DNA from: Aureisphaera galaxeae
Lineage (GTDB): Bacteria; Bacteroidota; Bacteroidia; Flavobacteriales; Flavobacteriaceae
Reading direction: 5' to 3'
Assembly (NCBI RefSeq): GCF_028561275.1
Contig: NZ_JAQQTF010000002.1
Coordinates: 951,592 to 1,015,591, forward strand
Length of the DNA: 64,000 nt
A program made the position numbers and the translations under genes. The notes under the pieces were generated by a model that saw only the letters and a list, made by a program, of their open reading frames with translations, made no database searches and had not been told where the DNA came from. Each line of letters opens with the position of its first letter. Within the stretch, counting starts at the first letter, position 1. Positions 53,701 through 63,600 of this stretch are shown here, piece by piece.

Positions 53701-55312
53701 CAATACCAATACCCATGGAAACCTAAATGCCTGTAAGCTAACGATAAATACTGGGTTTACCTTAATAGTGCCAGGAAGTACCTACACAAGCGTTGCTGGC
53801 GACATTACAGTAGATGGTACGGTAGTAGTGGAGCACGAGGGGAGTGTGGTGCAAACCGATGCGAATCCTATTGTTCAAAACAATGGAACCATCAATGTAA
53901 ACTTAACAACGCCCAATTTGGCTTCTAGGGACTTTATGGTGATGGGAAGCCCAATGACCGCAGAGACTCGGGAAAGCGTTTGGAACACGGCCTTCTTGGT
54001 ATTGGATGCGGAGACCGTCAACTTTGTGCCGCATCCGGATGTAGAAGCCATGTTCCCGGGAGCCGAGAACTTTGCGGATGACAACAATGACTTCTGGTCG
54101 CCCGTGGTAGCGGGAACGATTGAACCTGGAGTGGGATACATCGTACGCCCACAGGCTGGGTATGGCCAACCGGGAGGTGTGTTCAACTATATGTATGATG
54201 GCGGGACCCTTAATACGGGTACCGTTAACTTTACGGTGGTGCAGAACACGCCCGGTCCAACGCCTGCCGATAATAAGAATGCCAGTCCGAACATCATGGC
54301 AAACCCATATGCTTCGGCCATTTTTGCCGATGACTTCATCAATGCCAATTCCATGATCGACGAGTTGTATTTCTGGGAGCACCTTACGCCCCCGAGTTCA
54401 AGCTTACCAGGAGCGGGAAGCATGAATTTCTCTATGGAAGATATCTCCATGTACAACCTATCGGGTGGAACTGCCGCAGCTTCAGATGGAACGGGTATCG
54501 ACACGCGTCCCAATGGATATGTATCCACGGGCCAAGGATTTGGTATCAAGGCTACGGTTGCCGGAACAGCAGTCTTTACCAATGCTATGAGGAGAACCGA
54601 TAATAACAATACATTGCGCGTTCAGGAAGACAGGGAGCGTATTTGGTTGAACCTATCCACTTCTGAATATGGCATGCAAAAACAGGCACTGTTGGCTTTC
54701 AACGGAGACAATGCTTCAGAGGGAATGGATCCGGGGTATGATAGCCGAAGATTGGCTACGGTGGTTTCTTTGTACACCCACCTTCCCGATGGTACCGAAG
54801 AACTCGGTATCCAGACCCTGGGGCAGTTCGATCATTCAATCACCGTACCCGTTGGGTTCTCAACCCTCATCGATGCCGATACGGAATACAAGATTTCCAT
54901 AGCCGATATTGAAGGGCCTCAGTTAATGGATTCTGAAGTGTATATTATAGACCACCAAACGGGAGTTGCCCAAAACCTTAGGGCAGATTCTTACGGTTTC
55001 GTTAGTGGAATGGGAACCTTCCATAACCGTTTCACATTGCTTTTCAGCCGAGTGCTGGGGACCGAGAGTGTAGCCTTAGAGTCGATTGCCATGTTCCCCA
55101 ACCCAACAATGGGCCAGTTGAACATTGCTTCTCCACAGGCTGCCATCGAGAAGGTAGAAGTGTACGATCTCATGGGCAGAATGATCACGATGCATGAAGC
55201 AGGGGGAGCGGACAATGTACGCTTGGAGCTTTCAGGTTTAAGGAGCTCTGTATACTTTGTTACGATAACCACCGATCAAGGAGTGCTCACTAAGAAAATA
55301 GTAAGGAAATAA
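50765..55312 (+). CDS. Giant T9SS metzincin (matrixin-like) metalloprotease with shared tail
   Basis: 1515 aa. The N-terminal hydrophobic stretch at about residues 12-27 is probably an export signal, though its cleavage site is unclear. The zinc-protease motif HEIGHGLGILH is at residues 298-308, the metzincin form HExxHxxGxxH, followed by a Met in TKLMEP as the likely Met-turn. FVSMFDSWSAVSGLNFVY upstream matches matrixins (M10). A bacterial pre-peptidase C-terminal (PPC) domain follows (about 345-485), then Calx-beta (about 494-620), anchor-J-like (628-780), SFDYGC beta domain (790-945), cassette (949-1430) and T9SS type A sorting domain. The tail is nearest the first gene; the middle is nearest the third. 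Confidence 0.85.
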   Translation: MRRKITPSVCMRILYIGMLCFLTTTIIERDADNTHSKFSADTSHECMHNHTPAHEEAEAILKQHAISFITTHLDKSLKQAIELTKGNSDEFIGFPATCFAPDTDPSVVEDFYKSRAALENSLGLPDSHDSRFNLLNRWTTTASDGGGLGQGDFTTLTWSYVPDGTPIGNSGCQVPGESSDPSDFIAFFNGIYGGPTTPGDFTTAPWHAVFVSMFDSWSAVSGLNFVYEPNDDGATVVTGGAGAIGVRGDLRISGHRVDGNSNVLACNYFPQNGDMIIDTDDNYYSNNPGIGTTNVLTHEIGHGLGILHVCPVSQTKLMEPFVTTVFTGPQEDDILATNRNYGDPEGANDTSGTATVLGSTANPVTYNRNQRSVDDNGDVDYYSFTISQSTLLSGTLTPTGTLYLSGVQNGDGSCSAGTAFNALTVADVMFEILNTDGVSVLATGDANGPGVAESVTNISLPSAGTYFVRVSQQGASVDNVQMYDLSISLTAAVLTPEIAFASTTGNGAEGNDCSFTDVNVNLNIGAAPSANAEVSFSIDGSSTASQGSDFDLMTSSVIFNTGSTASQTMTLRIYHDAFVEGDETIVVNTSLNANGGDATLNPAADTFTYTITNDDVAPVASFDTNVFSADFEDITGWTVADNDGDGNQWLIFDPFAHGNLTGRWAGSVTNLAVIGGSGILTPDNFLFSPAFSIPADATNTEITFEIGDLGIPEHYAVYFASTNSVAAALSGTLIEEANTIGNDTDTRTVNLASLAGQTGHLAFRHYNTTGNSLLMLDTIDVVVTQGTPVQTAVNSGTPDQVNINGTGTAHTADPGSGDVMLDITNSNSFDYGCADVSVSRAGTGAQSYNGSTAPNLVTDKTFTITPTNTTGSGNTSITFYFTEAEIAGWEAATGLLRGSLVAARGSTSSVTETSALTIGSFGSNVTLTGTFTGLNGNYYFGTASAFTSCAGVTKTWDGANWSPAGPPDATNEVILAGNYNTNTHGNLNACKLTINTGFTLIVPGSTYTSVAGDITVDGTVVVEHEGSVVQTDANPIVQNNGTINVNLTTPNLASRDFMVMGSPMTAETRESVWNTAFLVLDAETVNFVPHPDVEAMFPGAENFADDNNDFWSPVVAGTIEPGVGYIVRPQAGYGQPGGVFNYMYDGGTLNTGTVNFTVVQNTPGPTPADNKNASPNIMANPYASAIFADDFINANSMIDELYFWEHLTPPSSSLPGAGSMNFSMEDISMYNLSGGTAAASDGTGIDTRPNGYVSTGQGFGIKATVAGTAVFTNAMRRTDNNNTLRVQEDRERIWLNLSTSEYGMQKQALLAFNGDNASEGMDPGYDSRRLATVVSLYTHLPDGTEELGIQTLGQFDHSITVPVGFSTLIDADTEYKISIADIEGPQLMDSEVYIIDHQTGVAQNLRADSYGFVSGMGTFHNRFTLLFSRVLGTESVALESIAMFPNPTMGQLNIASPQAAIEKVEVYDLMGRMITMHEAGGADNVRLELSGLRSSVYFVTITTDQGVLTKKIVRK
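53606..55312 (+). repeat. Shared C-terminal cassette, copy 2
   Basis: Encodes the cassette and sorting domain of the metzincin protein. It is about 94% identical at protein level to copy 1 over its central 235 residues and less so to copy 3. Homology with copy 1 continues past the stop codon through the terminator. Confidence 0.85.
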
Positions 55313-55332
55313 AGACATAATATTTAAATGTG

Positions 55333-55363
55333 AAAAACGCCTTCCGTACGGAGGCGTTTTTTT
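55333..55363 (+). terminator. Terminator of the second giant gene
   Basis: An AAACGCC...GGCGTTT hairpin with an inner CCGT/ACGG pairing and one bulge, followed by T. It is a clear relative of the hairpin at 50529-50560. Confidence 0.75.
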
Positions 55364-55394
55364 ATTAACAAATCCTTTAGATCGTCGATTAAAA

Positions 55395-55425
55395 GTTGTT
55401 TTTTATCGATAAAATGTTATTTTTG
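55395..55425 (+). promoter_or_regulatory. Promoter of the third giant gene
   Basis: GTTG at 55395-55398 is followed after exactly 19 nt by TATTTTTG at 55418-55425. The intervening ATCGATAAAATG and the flanks closely match the promoter at 45380-45410. The ATG is at 55503. Confidence 0.6.
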
Positions 55426-55502
55426 GCATCTTGTTATTCGGAAGAATAACCATGTAAAGGTTGACCCCCAAAATTTGATGAACCCTAAAACCTATTTTCG
55501 CA

Positions 55503-58500
55503 ATGAGGAGAAATACTCTTATGCTCTTTGCCTTGTCTTTGTCTGTGTGCGCCACAGCATTGTCTCAAAACCAAAGAATTCTAACTAAGTCCCCGCAACA
55601 GTTTGGTACGACCCAAGTGTCGCAGGATTTAGGCCTTAAAAAAAGTGATTACATTTCTATCGATTCAGAAAAGTCACAAGGGAAGTCCACTTCAGAAGTA
55701 ATTTTGAGTGAACTGAAATTGTCCAATGACTATTCCTTTGTGCGCTCTTCCAAACCTGCCTTTCAGGATCGTTTGGGATATACCATCGTAGAGATGCATC
55801 AGTATTATAAAGGAGTTAAGGTCGAGATTGCCCACATGAAAGCACATTACAAGAATGGACAGTTGGCCAAAATACATGGTTCTTATCTCAATTTAGGGGA
55901 AGTAGCCACAACTCCTTCTATTGCACCTGCAGCGGCTTTATCCAAAGCAGTGACTACCCTAGGAGTGGTGACCCCAATGTGGGAATACCCAGAAGCAGCA
56001 GCCATTGCAGATTATGAAAAACCACAAGGAGAATTGGTTATTTTAACCAATTTCGAAGATTCTTCCATTAATAAATTGGCATGGAAGTTTGACGTGTTTG
56101 CAGCGGGACAGCCCCTACGTGATATTGTTTATATGGACGCCCGAACCAATGAGGTGTTGCATAGAAACCCTATCATTAAGCACGCCAATAACTTTGGCCA
56201 TGACGGGAAGAAGGCAAAACAAATCGCATATGTACCAAGAGAAGATGTTGCCAAGCGCATTGAAGAAGCGTATGTATACACACCCATTGTACTTGCGGCG
56301 GGTGATGCAGATACCAAATATAGTGGTAACGATCAGCAGGTAGAGACCCTTCAAATTAGCGGAACCTATAGCTTATTGTCTCAGCCTAATGGAGTAACGG
56401 TACGTACGTATGACGCGAACAATGCTCCAGCCAATGATGCTTCTTCGGTAACAGATATTCAAGATCCCAACAACGATAATGATTGGGAGGCTTCTGAATT
56501 TCCTGGGAAGACGCAAGGGGAGTTGGATGCGCATTGGGGAGCAGAAGAAGTATACGACTATTGGGATGCCGTACATGGAATCAACAGTTTCGATAATGCT
56601 GGAGCTGCCATTTTCAGTTTAGTACACGTACAGACTAATTATAATAATGCCTTCTGGAATGGGTCATGGATGAGTTATGGAGATGGTTCCTGTGGCGACT
56701 CCGAAGGATGTAACGGATTCGATATCCTTACTTCTATGGATGTATGTGCACACGAAATTGGGCACGCGGTAATGACGAACACAGCCAACTTGGCGTATGA
56801 AAGAGAATCTGGAGCCTTGAATGAAGCTTTTGCCGATATCTGGGGAGCTGCGATCGAATTTAGAGCCAAAGGAAATGGAAACAATGCCAATCCAAATGAT
56901 GAAGTTTGGTTAATTGGAGATGAAATCGATAGAAGAAGCGGAAGTGTCGCCTTGCGTTCTATGGAGGATCCTAATGAAAGATTTCAACCAGATACCTATC
57001 AAGGTACCTATTGGCAACCAGCTACCGTAGCCGAAGGTTGTATTACACCCGATCAAGCTTCTAATGACTATTGTGGGGTACACACCAATAGTGGAGTATT
57101 GAATTACTGGTTCTACCTTATTGTAGAAGGAGGTAGTGGAACCAACGATAACGGAGATGCTTATAGTGTAACAGGAATTGGAATGGCCGATGCCGAGCTT
57201 ATTGCCGATCGTATGCAGCGTGTTACCATTACCAATACGACAGCTACCCATGCAGACGCCCGTACCGCTGCTATTCAAGCCGCTCAAGATTTATATGGAC
57301 TATGTTCTACTCAAATAGAATCTGTAACCGATGCGATGCATGCCGTCGGGGTAGGAGCTGCTTATGTTGCGGACCCAAGTTGTTCGGCACAACCTACCAT
57401 TGGTTTTGTATCTACATCTTCAAGCACTACGGAGGGAACAGATTGTAGTTACACCGATGTAAACATTACCTTAAGTATTACCTCGGCACCTTCCGCTACC
57501 GCTACTGTAAATTTTGCTGAAAATGGAAGCGGAACAGCCTCTAGCACTGCAGATTATAATCTTCAAACGCCTTCCGTTACTTTTCCTGCAGGCGCAACTG
57601 GAAACCAGAGCATGACCCTACGTGTATATCACGATAGCTTTGTAGAAGGGGATGAAACTGTAATTATAGATTTTACGGTAAATGCTGGTGGAGGAGATGC
57701 TGTGGCCAATACCGCTGCAGATACTTATACGCTCACCATTAGCGATGACGATGCAGCCCCCGTTGCTTCAGTAAATACGACCGTATTTTCTGCGGATTTT
57801 GAAAGTACGGCAGGATGGACCATAGCCGATAATGACGGAGACACCAACCAATGGGGTATTTTCGATCCTTTGGCACATGGTAGTCTTACCGGAAGATGGG
57901 CTGGGTCTGTTACGAATCAGGCAGTAATTGGTGGATCTGGAACCTTGACGCCGGACAACTTCTTGTTTAGTCCTTCGTTCACGATTCCAGCAGATGCCAC
58001 GAATACAGAAATTACTTTTGAAATTGGAGACTTTGGATCCGCTCCTGAGCATTATGCGGTGTATTTTGCCTCCACAAATTCTGTGGCAGCCGCACTGAGC
58101 GGAACCTTGGTTGAAGAGGCCAATACGATTGGAAACAATACAGATACCAGAACAGTGAACCTAGCGTCCCTTGCAGGACAAACAGGTCACTTGGCCTTTA
58201 GGCATTACAATACAACAGGAAACAGCTTGTTGATGTTAGACACCATCGAGGTAGTTGTGACCCAGGGAACTTCAGTGCAGACTACTGTGAATAGTGGTGC
58301 TCCAGATCAGATAGATATGGATGGAACAGGTACTGCGTATACCGCAGATCCTAGCACTGGCGATGTAATGTTAAACATTACGAACTCCAATAGTTTCGAT
58401 TATGGATGCGTAGATGTATCTGTATCGCGTGCAGGGAATGCAGCGCAGGCATACAATGGTAGTACGTCGCCTAATTTTGTGACAGATAAAACTTTTAATA

Positions 58501-60455
58501 TTAGTCCTGCCAATACGACCGGTTCCGGGAGTGCGAGTGTTGCTTTTTATCTCACAGAAGCTGAGGTTTCTGGTTGGGAAGCTGCTACGGGATTGTCAAG
58601 AACAAGTTTAGTGGCTGCTAGAGGAACTGCGTCTAGCGTTACTGAGACTGCATCGCTTACCATTGGTAGTTTTGGAACCAATGTAACCCTTACTGGATCC
58701 TTTACGGGATTGAATGGAACTTATTACTTCGGTCCCATTGGAGCCTTTGTTTCCTGTTCCGGTGGAACAAAAACATGGGATGGCGCTAACTGGAGCCCTG
58801 CGGGAGCTCCCGATGCTACCAACGAAGTAGTGTTGAATGGCGATTACGATACCAGTACCCATGGAGATCTTAATGCATGTAAGCTAACCATTAACACAGG
58901 TAGGGTACTGGATATTCAGGCTGGAACCTTTGCAAGCGTTGCTGGAGATATCGTTGTAGACGGTACTTTAAATATTGAACATCAAGGTAGTGTGGTGCAA
59001 ACGGATGCCAATCCGTTGGTTCAGAACAATGGAAACATCAATGTACGACTTACCACACCTAATTTGGCTTCCCGAGACTTTATGGTAATGGGTAGCCCAA
59101 TGACTGCAGAAACGCGCGAAAGTGTTTGGAATACTGCTTTTTTGGTATTGGATCATGAAACCTTGAATTTCGTACCGAACCCTGACGTGGCTGCTGCCTT
59201 GCCAGGAGCAGAGAACTTTGCCGATGATAATTATGACAACTGGATCGCAATGCCAACGGGAACCATTACTCCTGGGGTAGGATATATAGTGCGTCCTCAG
59301 GCCGGTTATGGACAACCAGGAGGGATATTTAACTATACCTATGACGGCGGTACCCTGAATACTGGGGATATTAATTTCACTGTAGTTCAGAACACGCCGG
59401 GTCCGACGGCAGCCGATAATAAGAATGCCAGTCCTAATGTCTTGGCCAATCCGTATGCTTCTGCCATTTCTGCGGATGATTTCATTACTGGCAACGCCAT
59501 GATAGACGAAGTGTATTTCTGGGAGCACTTAACACCTCCAAGTCCTTCCATTCCTGGAGCAGGGAGCATGAATTTCTCTATGGAAGATATCTCTATGTAC
59601 AACCTTTCTGGAGGAACCGCTGCTGCTAGTGATCCCGGCACAACTACTGAACCTAATGGAATGATTTCAACAGGGCAAGGATTTGCCATTAAGGCAGGTG
59701 CTGCAGGTACAGCAACCTTCACCAATGCGATGAGAAGAACTACCGGAAACAATACCTTACGTTTACAAGAGGATAAGGAGCGTATTTGGTTAAAAATTAG
59801 TGATCAGGCTCATGGACTGCAAAAACAAGCCCTTATTGCTTTCGATCCAGTTGCTACGGAGTATCTGGATGCGGGTTACGATAGTAGAAGGCTAGCCACC
59901 GTGGTGTCACTATATACGCACTTACAGGATGGTACAGGTGAATTTGGAATCCAAACTCGGGAAGCATTCAATAGCTCGATTACAGTACCCGTAGGGTTCT
60001 CTACTTTGGTAGATGCGAATACCGAATACAAAATTTCAATTGGAGCCGTAGAAGGAAGTCAGTTGTCAGCGTCTGGAATTTATCTTGTGGACAATATTAC
60101 AGGCAATGTACACGACTTAAGAGAAGATTCCTATGGTTTTGTAAGTGAAGCTGGGACTTTTAATAACCGATTTACCTTACAGTTTACCTCGGGGGTTTTA
60201 GATACGAATGACGCTCAGCTAGAGAGTATAGCCCTATTGCCAAACCCAACCACAGGGGAATTGTACATTGTTTCCCCAGTAGCTGCCTTACAAAAGATAG
60301 AGGTGCATGACCTCATGGGAAGAAAGATCACCGAAATGAATGTTCAGGGTAATTCTTCCCTTCGGATGGATCTTTCAGGACTTCATACTTCTGTGTACTT
60401 TGTGACCGTAACTACAGATCAAGGTATCCTTACAAAAAAGGTGATCAAGAAGTAG
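55503..60455 (+). CDS. Giant T9SS M4 (thermolysin-like) metalloprotease with shared tail
   Basis: 1650 aa. The signal peptide is residues 1-21 (ATALSQ). An FTP propeptide domain (about 60-115) and a PepSY-like propeptide part (about 150-215) precede the M4 catalytic domain (about 285-635). Zinc ligands are His417 and His421 in HEIGH, and Glu441 in GALNEAFAD. His527 in CGVHTNSGVLNYWFYL is the catalytic His. Calx-beta (about 632-760), anchor-J-like (765-915), SFDYGC beta domain (920-1080), WDG...WSP cassette (1085-1570) and T9SS type A sorting domain follow. The product should be an exported endopeptidase activated by propeptide removal. Confidence 0.93.
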   Translation: MRRNTLMLFALSLSVCATALSQNQRILTKSPQQFGTTQVSQDLGLKKSDYISIDSEKSQGKSTSEVILSELKLSNDYSFVRSSKPAFQDRLGYTIVEMHQYYKGVKVEIAHMKAHYKNGQLAKIHGSYLNLGEVATTPSIAPAAALSKAVTTLGVVTPMWEYPEAAAIADYEKPQGELVILTNFEDSSINKLAWKFDVFAAGQPLRDIVYMDARTNEVLHRNPIIKHANNFGHDGKKAKQIAYVPREDVAKRIEEAYVYTPIVLAAGDADTKYSGNDQQVETLQISGTYSLLSQPNGVTVRTYDANNAPANDASSVTDIQDPNNDNDWEASEFPGKTQGELDAHWGAEEVYDYWDAVHGINSFDNAGAAIFSLVHVQTNYNNAFWNGSWMSYGDGSCGDSEGCNGFDILTSMDVCAHEIGHAVMTNTANLAYERESGALNEAFADIWGAAIEFRAKGNGNNANPNDEVWLIGDEIDRRSGSVALRSMEDPNERFQPDTYQGTYWQPATVAEGCITPDQASNDYCGVHTNSGVLNYWFYLIVEGGSGTNDNGDAYSVTGIGMADAELIADRMQRVTITNTTATHADARTAAIQAAQDLYGLCSTQIESVTDAMHAVGVGAAYVADPSCSAQPTIGFVSTSSSTTEGTDCSYTDVNITLSITSAPSATATVNFAENGSGTASSTADYNLQTPSVTFPAGATGNQSMTLRVYHDSFVEGDETVIIDFTVNAGGGDAVANTAADTYTLTISDDDAAPVASVNTTVFSADFESTAGWTIADNDGDTNQWGIFDPLAHGSLTGRWAGSVTNQAVIGGSGTLTPDNFLFSPSFTIPADATNTEITFEIGDFGSAPEHYAVYFASTNSVAAALSGTLVEEANTIGNNTDTRTVNLASLAGQTGHLAFRHYNTTGNSLLMLDTIEVVVTQGTSVQTTVNSGAPDQIDMDGTGTAYTADPSTGDVMLNITNSNSFDYGCVDVSVSRAGNAAQAYNGSTSPNFVTDKTFNISPANTTGSGSASVAFYLTEAEVSGWEAATGLSRTSLVAARGTASSVTETASLTIGSFGTNVTLTGSFTGLNGTYYFGPIGAFVSCSGGTKTWDGANWSPAGAPDATNEVVLNGDYDTSTHGDLNACKLTINTGRVLDIQAGTFASVAGDIVVDGTLNIEHQGSVVQTDANPLVQNNGNINVRLTTPNLASRDFMVMGSPMTAETRESVWNTAFLVLDHETLNFVPNPDVAAALPGAENFADDNYDNWIAMPTGTITPGVGYIVRPQAGYGQPGGIFNYTYDGGTLNTGDINFTVVQNTPGPTAADNKNASPNVLANPYASAISADDFITGNAMIDEVYFWEHLTPPSPSIPGAGSMNFSMEDISMYNLSGGTAAASDPGTTTEPNGMISTGQGFAIKAGAAGTATFTNAMRRTTGNNTLRLQEDKERIWLKISDQAHGLQKQALIAFDPVATEYLDAGYDSRRLATVVSLYTHLQDGTGEFGIQTREAFNSSITVPVGFSTLVDANTEYKISIGAVEGSQLSASGIYLVDNITGNVHDLREDSYGFVSEAGTFNNRFTLQFTSGVLDTNDAQLESIALLPNPTTGELYIVSPVAALQKIEVHDLMGRKITEMNVQGNSSLRMDLSGLHTSVYFVTVTTDQGILTKKVIKK
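58752..60455 (+). repeat. Shared C-terminal cassette, copy 3
   Basis: Encodes the cassette and sorting domain of the M4 protease. It is clearly homologous to copies 1 and 2 but more divergent (roughly 80% in the central region by eye), with different synonymous codons. Confidence 0.85.
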
Positions 60456-60478
60456 GAAAATACATTACATTATATTCG

Positions 60479-60509
60479 GAAAAAGCCCACTTTTTAAAGT
60501 GGGCTTTTT
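60479..60509 (+). terminator. Terminator of the third giant gene
   Basis: AAAAGCCCACTTT pairs with AAAGTGGGCTTTT, followed by further T. Unlike the two earlier array terminators, its stem sequence is unrelated. Confidence 0.8.
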
Positions 60510-60536
60510 CTTGCTTTTTTTTCAGGTAAAACCATA

Positions 60537-60565
60537 ATTTTTCGATAAAATGCATGGTATTTTCG
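60537..60565 (+). promoter_or_regulatory. Array upstream element before the fourth giant gene
   Basis: TTTTTCGATAAAATG at 60538-60552 repeats the element found between the promoter boxes of the first and third genes. TATTTTCG at 60558-60565 is one base from the -7 consensus. No -33 TTTG at the right spacing was found. Confidence 0.4.
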
Positions 60566-60649
60566 ACTTTTGGTTAAATCATGTGTATTTTTTTTGTTAA
60601 TTTATTCCCAATAATTTATGCCCTCAACTATTTGATTTTTTTTAGAACT

Positions 60650-63600
60650 ATGAGATTAAGGACTACACTATTTAGCAATCCACTTTTGGTATCTACTCTT
60701 TTTTGTCTTTTAACAATTACAGCAGTAGCCCAAAAGAAGAAACAAGTACAGTCTTCACAACCGCAGGTTACCCTAGGGGAACATGCCATTGTTTCGAAGG
60801 CGACAACCATCGAAGGACAGTTAGAAGCTTATGTTTCTAGCAATCGATTAACCACAGAAGATGTGCAGTATGTTGTCACTGCGCAGCATGTGAGCCGGGT
60901 GAGTGGAACCCACCATATGTATTTCCGTCAGGCCATTAATGGTCTGGAAGTACAGGGAACGGAATCGAGTCTTCATATTTCCCGTGGAGGAACTGTCATT
61001 AAGTCAAACATCAACTTTGTGAAAGGTATTTCATCTAGGTTGATAAACGCCTCGGCCTCGCTGAATGCAGAGCAAGCAATTCGTTCGGTAGCCAACCAAA
61101 TGAATTATGCCATTTCAGACTTGGCCCAATTGGAAAGAAGATCCAACAGTGATTATATTTTCAATAAGGCAGGAATTTCTGCAACCCCTATTCCTGTACG
61201 TTCCATGTACTACTACAAGGAAGGAATGGGCGTTTACTCCATCTGGGAATTGTCGGTAGAAGAATTAACATCGGCCGACTGGTGGAATTTCTTGGTGGAT
61301 GCCTCCAATGGACAGATCATCGACCAGTACAATTTTACCATTTCCTGTTTTGAAGAAGGACACAATCATGATCACAAAACCGAAGAGAGACCATTATTCT
61401 ACACGGTCGAAAACCAACCGGCATTAACAGGAGATACCTACAATGTATATCCAGTTCCTATTGAAACTCCAAACCATGGGTCGAGATCTTCTGTAACCGA
61501 TCCACACGATACCACAGCCTCTCCTTTTGGGTGGCACGATACCGATGGAGTAGCGGGAGACGAATCCAATTATACCATTGGTAATAACTGTGACGCCTAT
61601 GATGATACTAGTAGTACCATAAGTGGTACTGGATCGGGTACGGACTCTGAAAGAGCTTATGGAGGAGTTGGACCCGCTCTTGATTTCGATTACCCTCTAA
61701 ACTTGGACGTTACTGTAGGTGACGGAAGTATCGATGCTGCCGTTACTAACCTATTCTATTGGACCAATATTTGCCACGACATTACCTATCACTACGGATT
61801 TGATGAGGGCTCGGGAAATTTTCAAGTTAACAATTACGGAAATGGTGGTGTTGCAGGAGACTCGGTTCGATCTGAAGCTCAGGATGGATCAGGAACCTGT
61901 AATGCAAACTTTGCCACCCCAACCGATGGAGGAAGAGGTAGAATGCAGATGTATGTATGTGGAAGCCGTGATGGAGATTTAGATAATGGAGTTATTGTTC
62001 ATGAATTTGGTCACGGAATCTCTACCCGACTTACGGGGGGTGCTGGGAATTCAGGTTGTTTGAACAATACCGAACAAATGGGAGAAGGATGGAGTGATTA
62101 CTATGCCCTTATGTATACGATGGAAGCAGGCGATGCTGCTACAGACTCTCGAGGGATTGGAACCTGGTTGGTTGGACAAGGTGCCAGTGGACCTGGAATT
62201 AGGACCCATCCGTACAGCACAAACTTCGCAGTGAATCCACATACCTATGCCGATATTACTTCTGAAGCAGTTCCTCACGGAGTAGGTTCTGTTTGGTGCG
62301 CCATGCTTTGGGAAATGACCTGGGAATTGATAGGAGATCATGGATTTAGTACCGATTTCTACACAGTAACTGGAAATGTTGCAACAGATGCCGGAAATGT
62401 ACAGGCCTTGGCTCTTGTTACCGAAGCGCTCAAGTTACAGCCTTGTAGCCCTGGATTTGTAGACGGACGTGATGCCATTTTGCAAGCCGATGTAAATATT
62501 TACGGCGGAGCCAACCAGTGTGCTATTTGGGACGCTTTTGCCAGAAGAGGATTAGGAAATAGTGCGGACCAAGGATCATCTGCCAGTAGAGCCGATGGTA
62601 CCGAAGCTTTTGACCTTCCACCAGGAACAGGAAGCTTTACGAGCTCTGACGATGAGGTATGTATTACCGAAGGTGTAATGACACTTTCTGGAGGATCTCC
62701 TTCAGGAGGTGTGTATAGTGGACCTGGTGTAACTGACGATGGAAATGGGTCTACATTTACCTTCGATCCTTCAGTAGCTGGTGTGGGTGTTGCCACGGTT
62801 AACTATAATGTGGTGGACTCCTGTTCTGGAGGTTCGGCTACAGATTATACCGATGATATTACGGTGACTAGTGGAAATCCAGCGCTTACCTGTAACGATG
62901 TTTCAGTGACCTTAGATGCAGGTGGAAATGCGACCATCGAGTGGACCGATGTAGTTTCCAATTTCATTCCGGGAGGGTATGTGCTTTCCGAAGCTAATGG
63001 AAACTCCCTCGAAACCTTTACAGGAGGAGCTACCAGCGTGGCATTGGGAGATGATGCCGGAACATCGGCAATCCCTATTGGATTCGATTTCGATTTTTAT
63101 AGCACGACCTATACCGATTTCTATATAGCATCCAACGGATTTGTTTCTTTCGATGGAACTGGAATGACAGGAGCCGCTTCTTATACACCGACTACCTTAC
63201 CTACGGCAAGTGCACCTAATAATATGGTGGCTGTGGTTTGGGATGATTTAAGTCCCAACCAAGGAGGTACGATTATGTACGAAGTGTTTGGAACTGCTCC
63301 GAATAGAAAGTTGGTGGTGGAATATCTCAATGTGCCTCACTGGACAGCGAGCCCACCTTCGCCCAATACGGTTTCTGCACAATTGCATTTATATGAAACG
63401 AGCAATGTGGTCGAAGTTCACCTAATCGATGTACAATCGGATGGTGGGAATAGAACCCTTGGGCTGGAAGACGCCACAGGGACCACTGGGATTACGCATC
63501 CAGTAACTAATCTAGGAAATTGGACTTCGGGTGCCTATACCATTACGTTTACCCCAGAACCAGATTCCATGGCCTTGAATTGTGGAAATAGCGTAACAGT

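Noticed and set aside
48801..60455. Long repeats that might suggest a CRISPR array or an insertion sequence
   Set aside because: The repeats are kilobase-long, in frame and protein-coding, with no short direct repeats, spacers, terminal inverted repeats or transposase.
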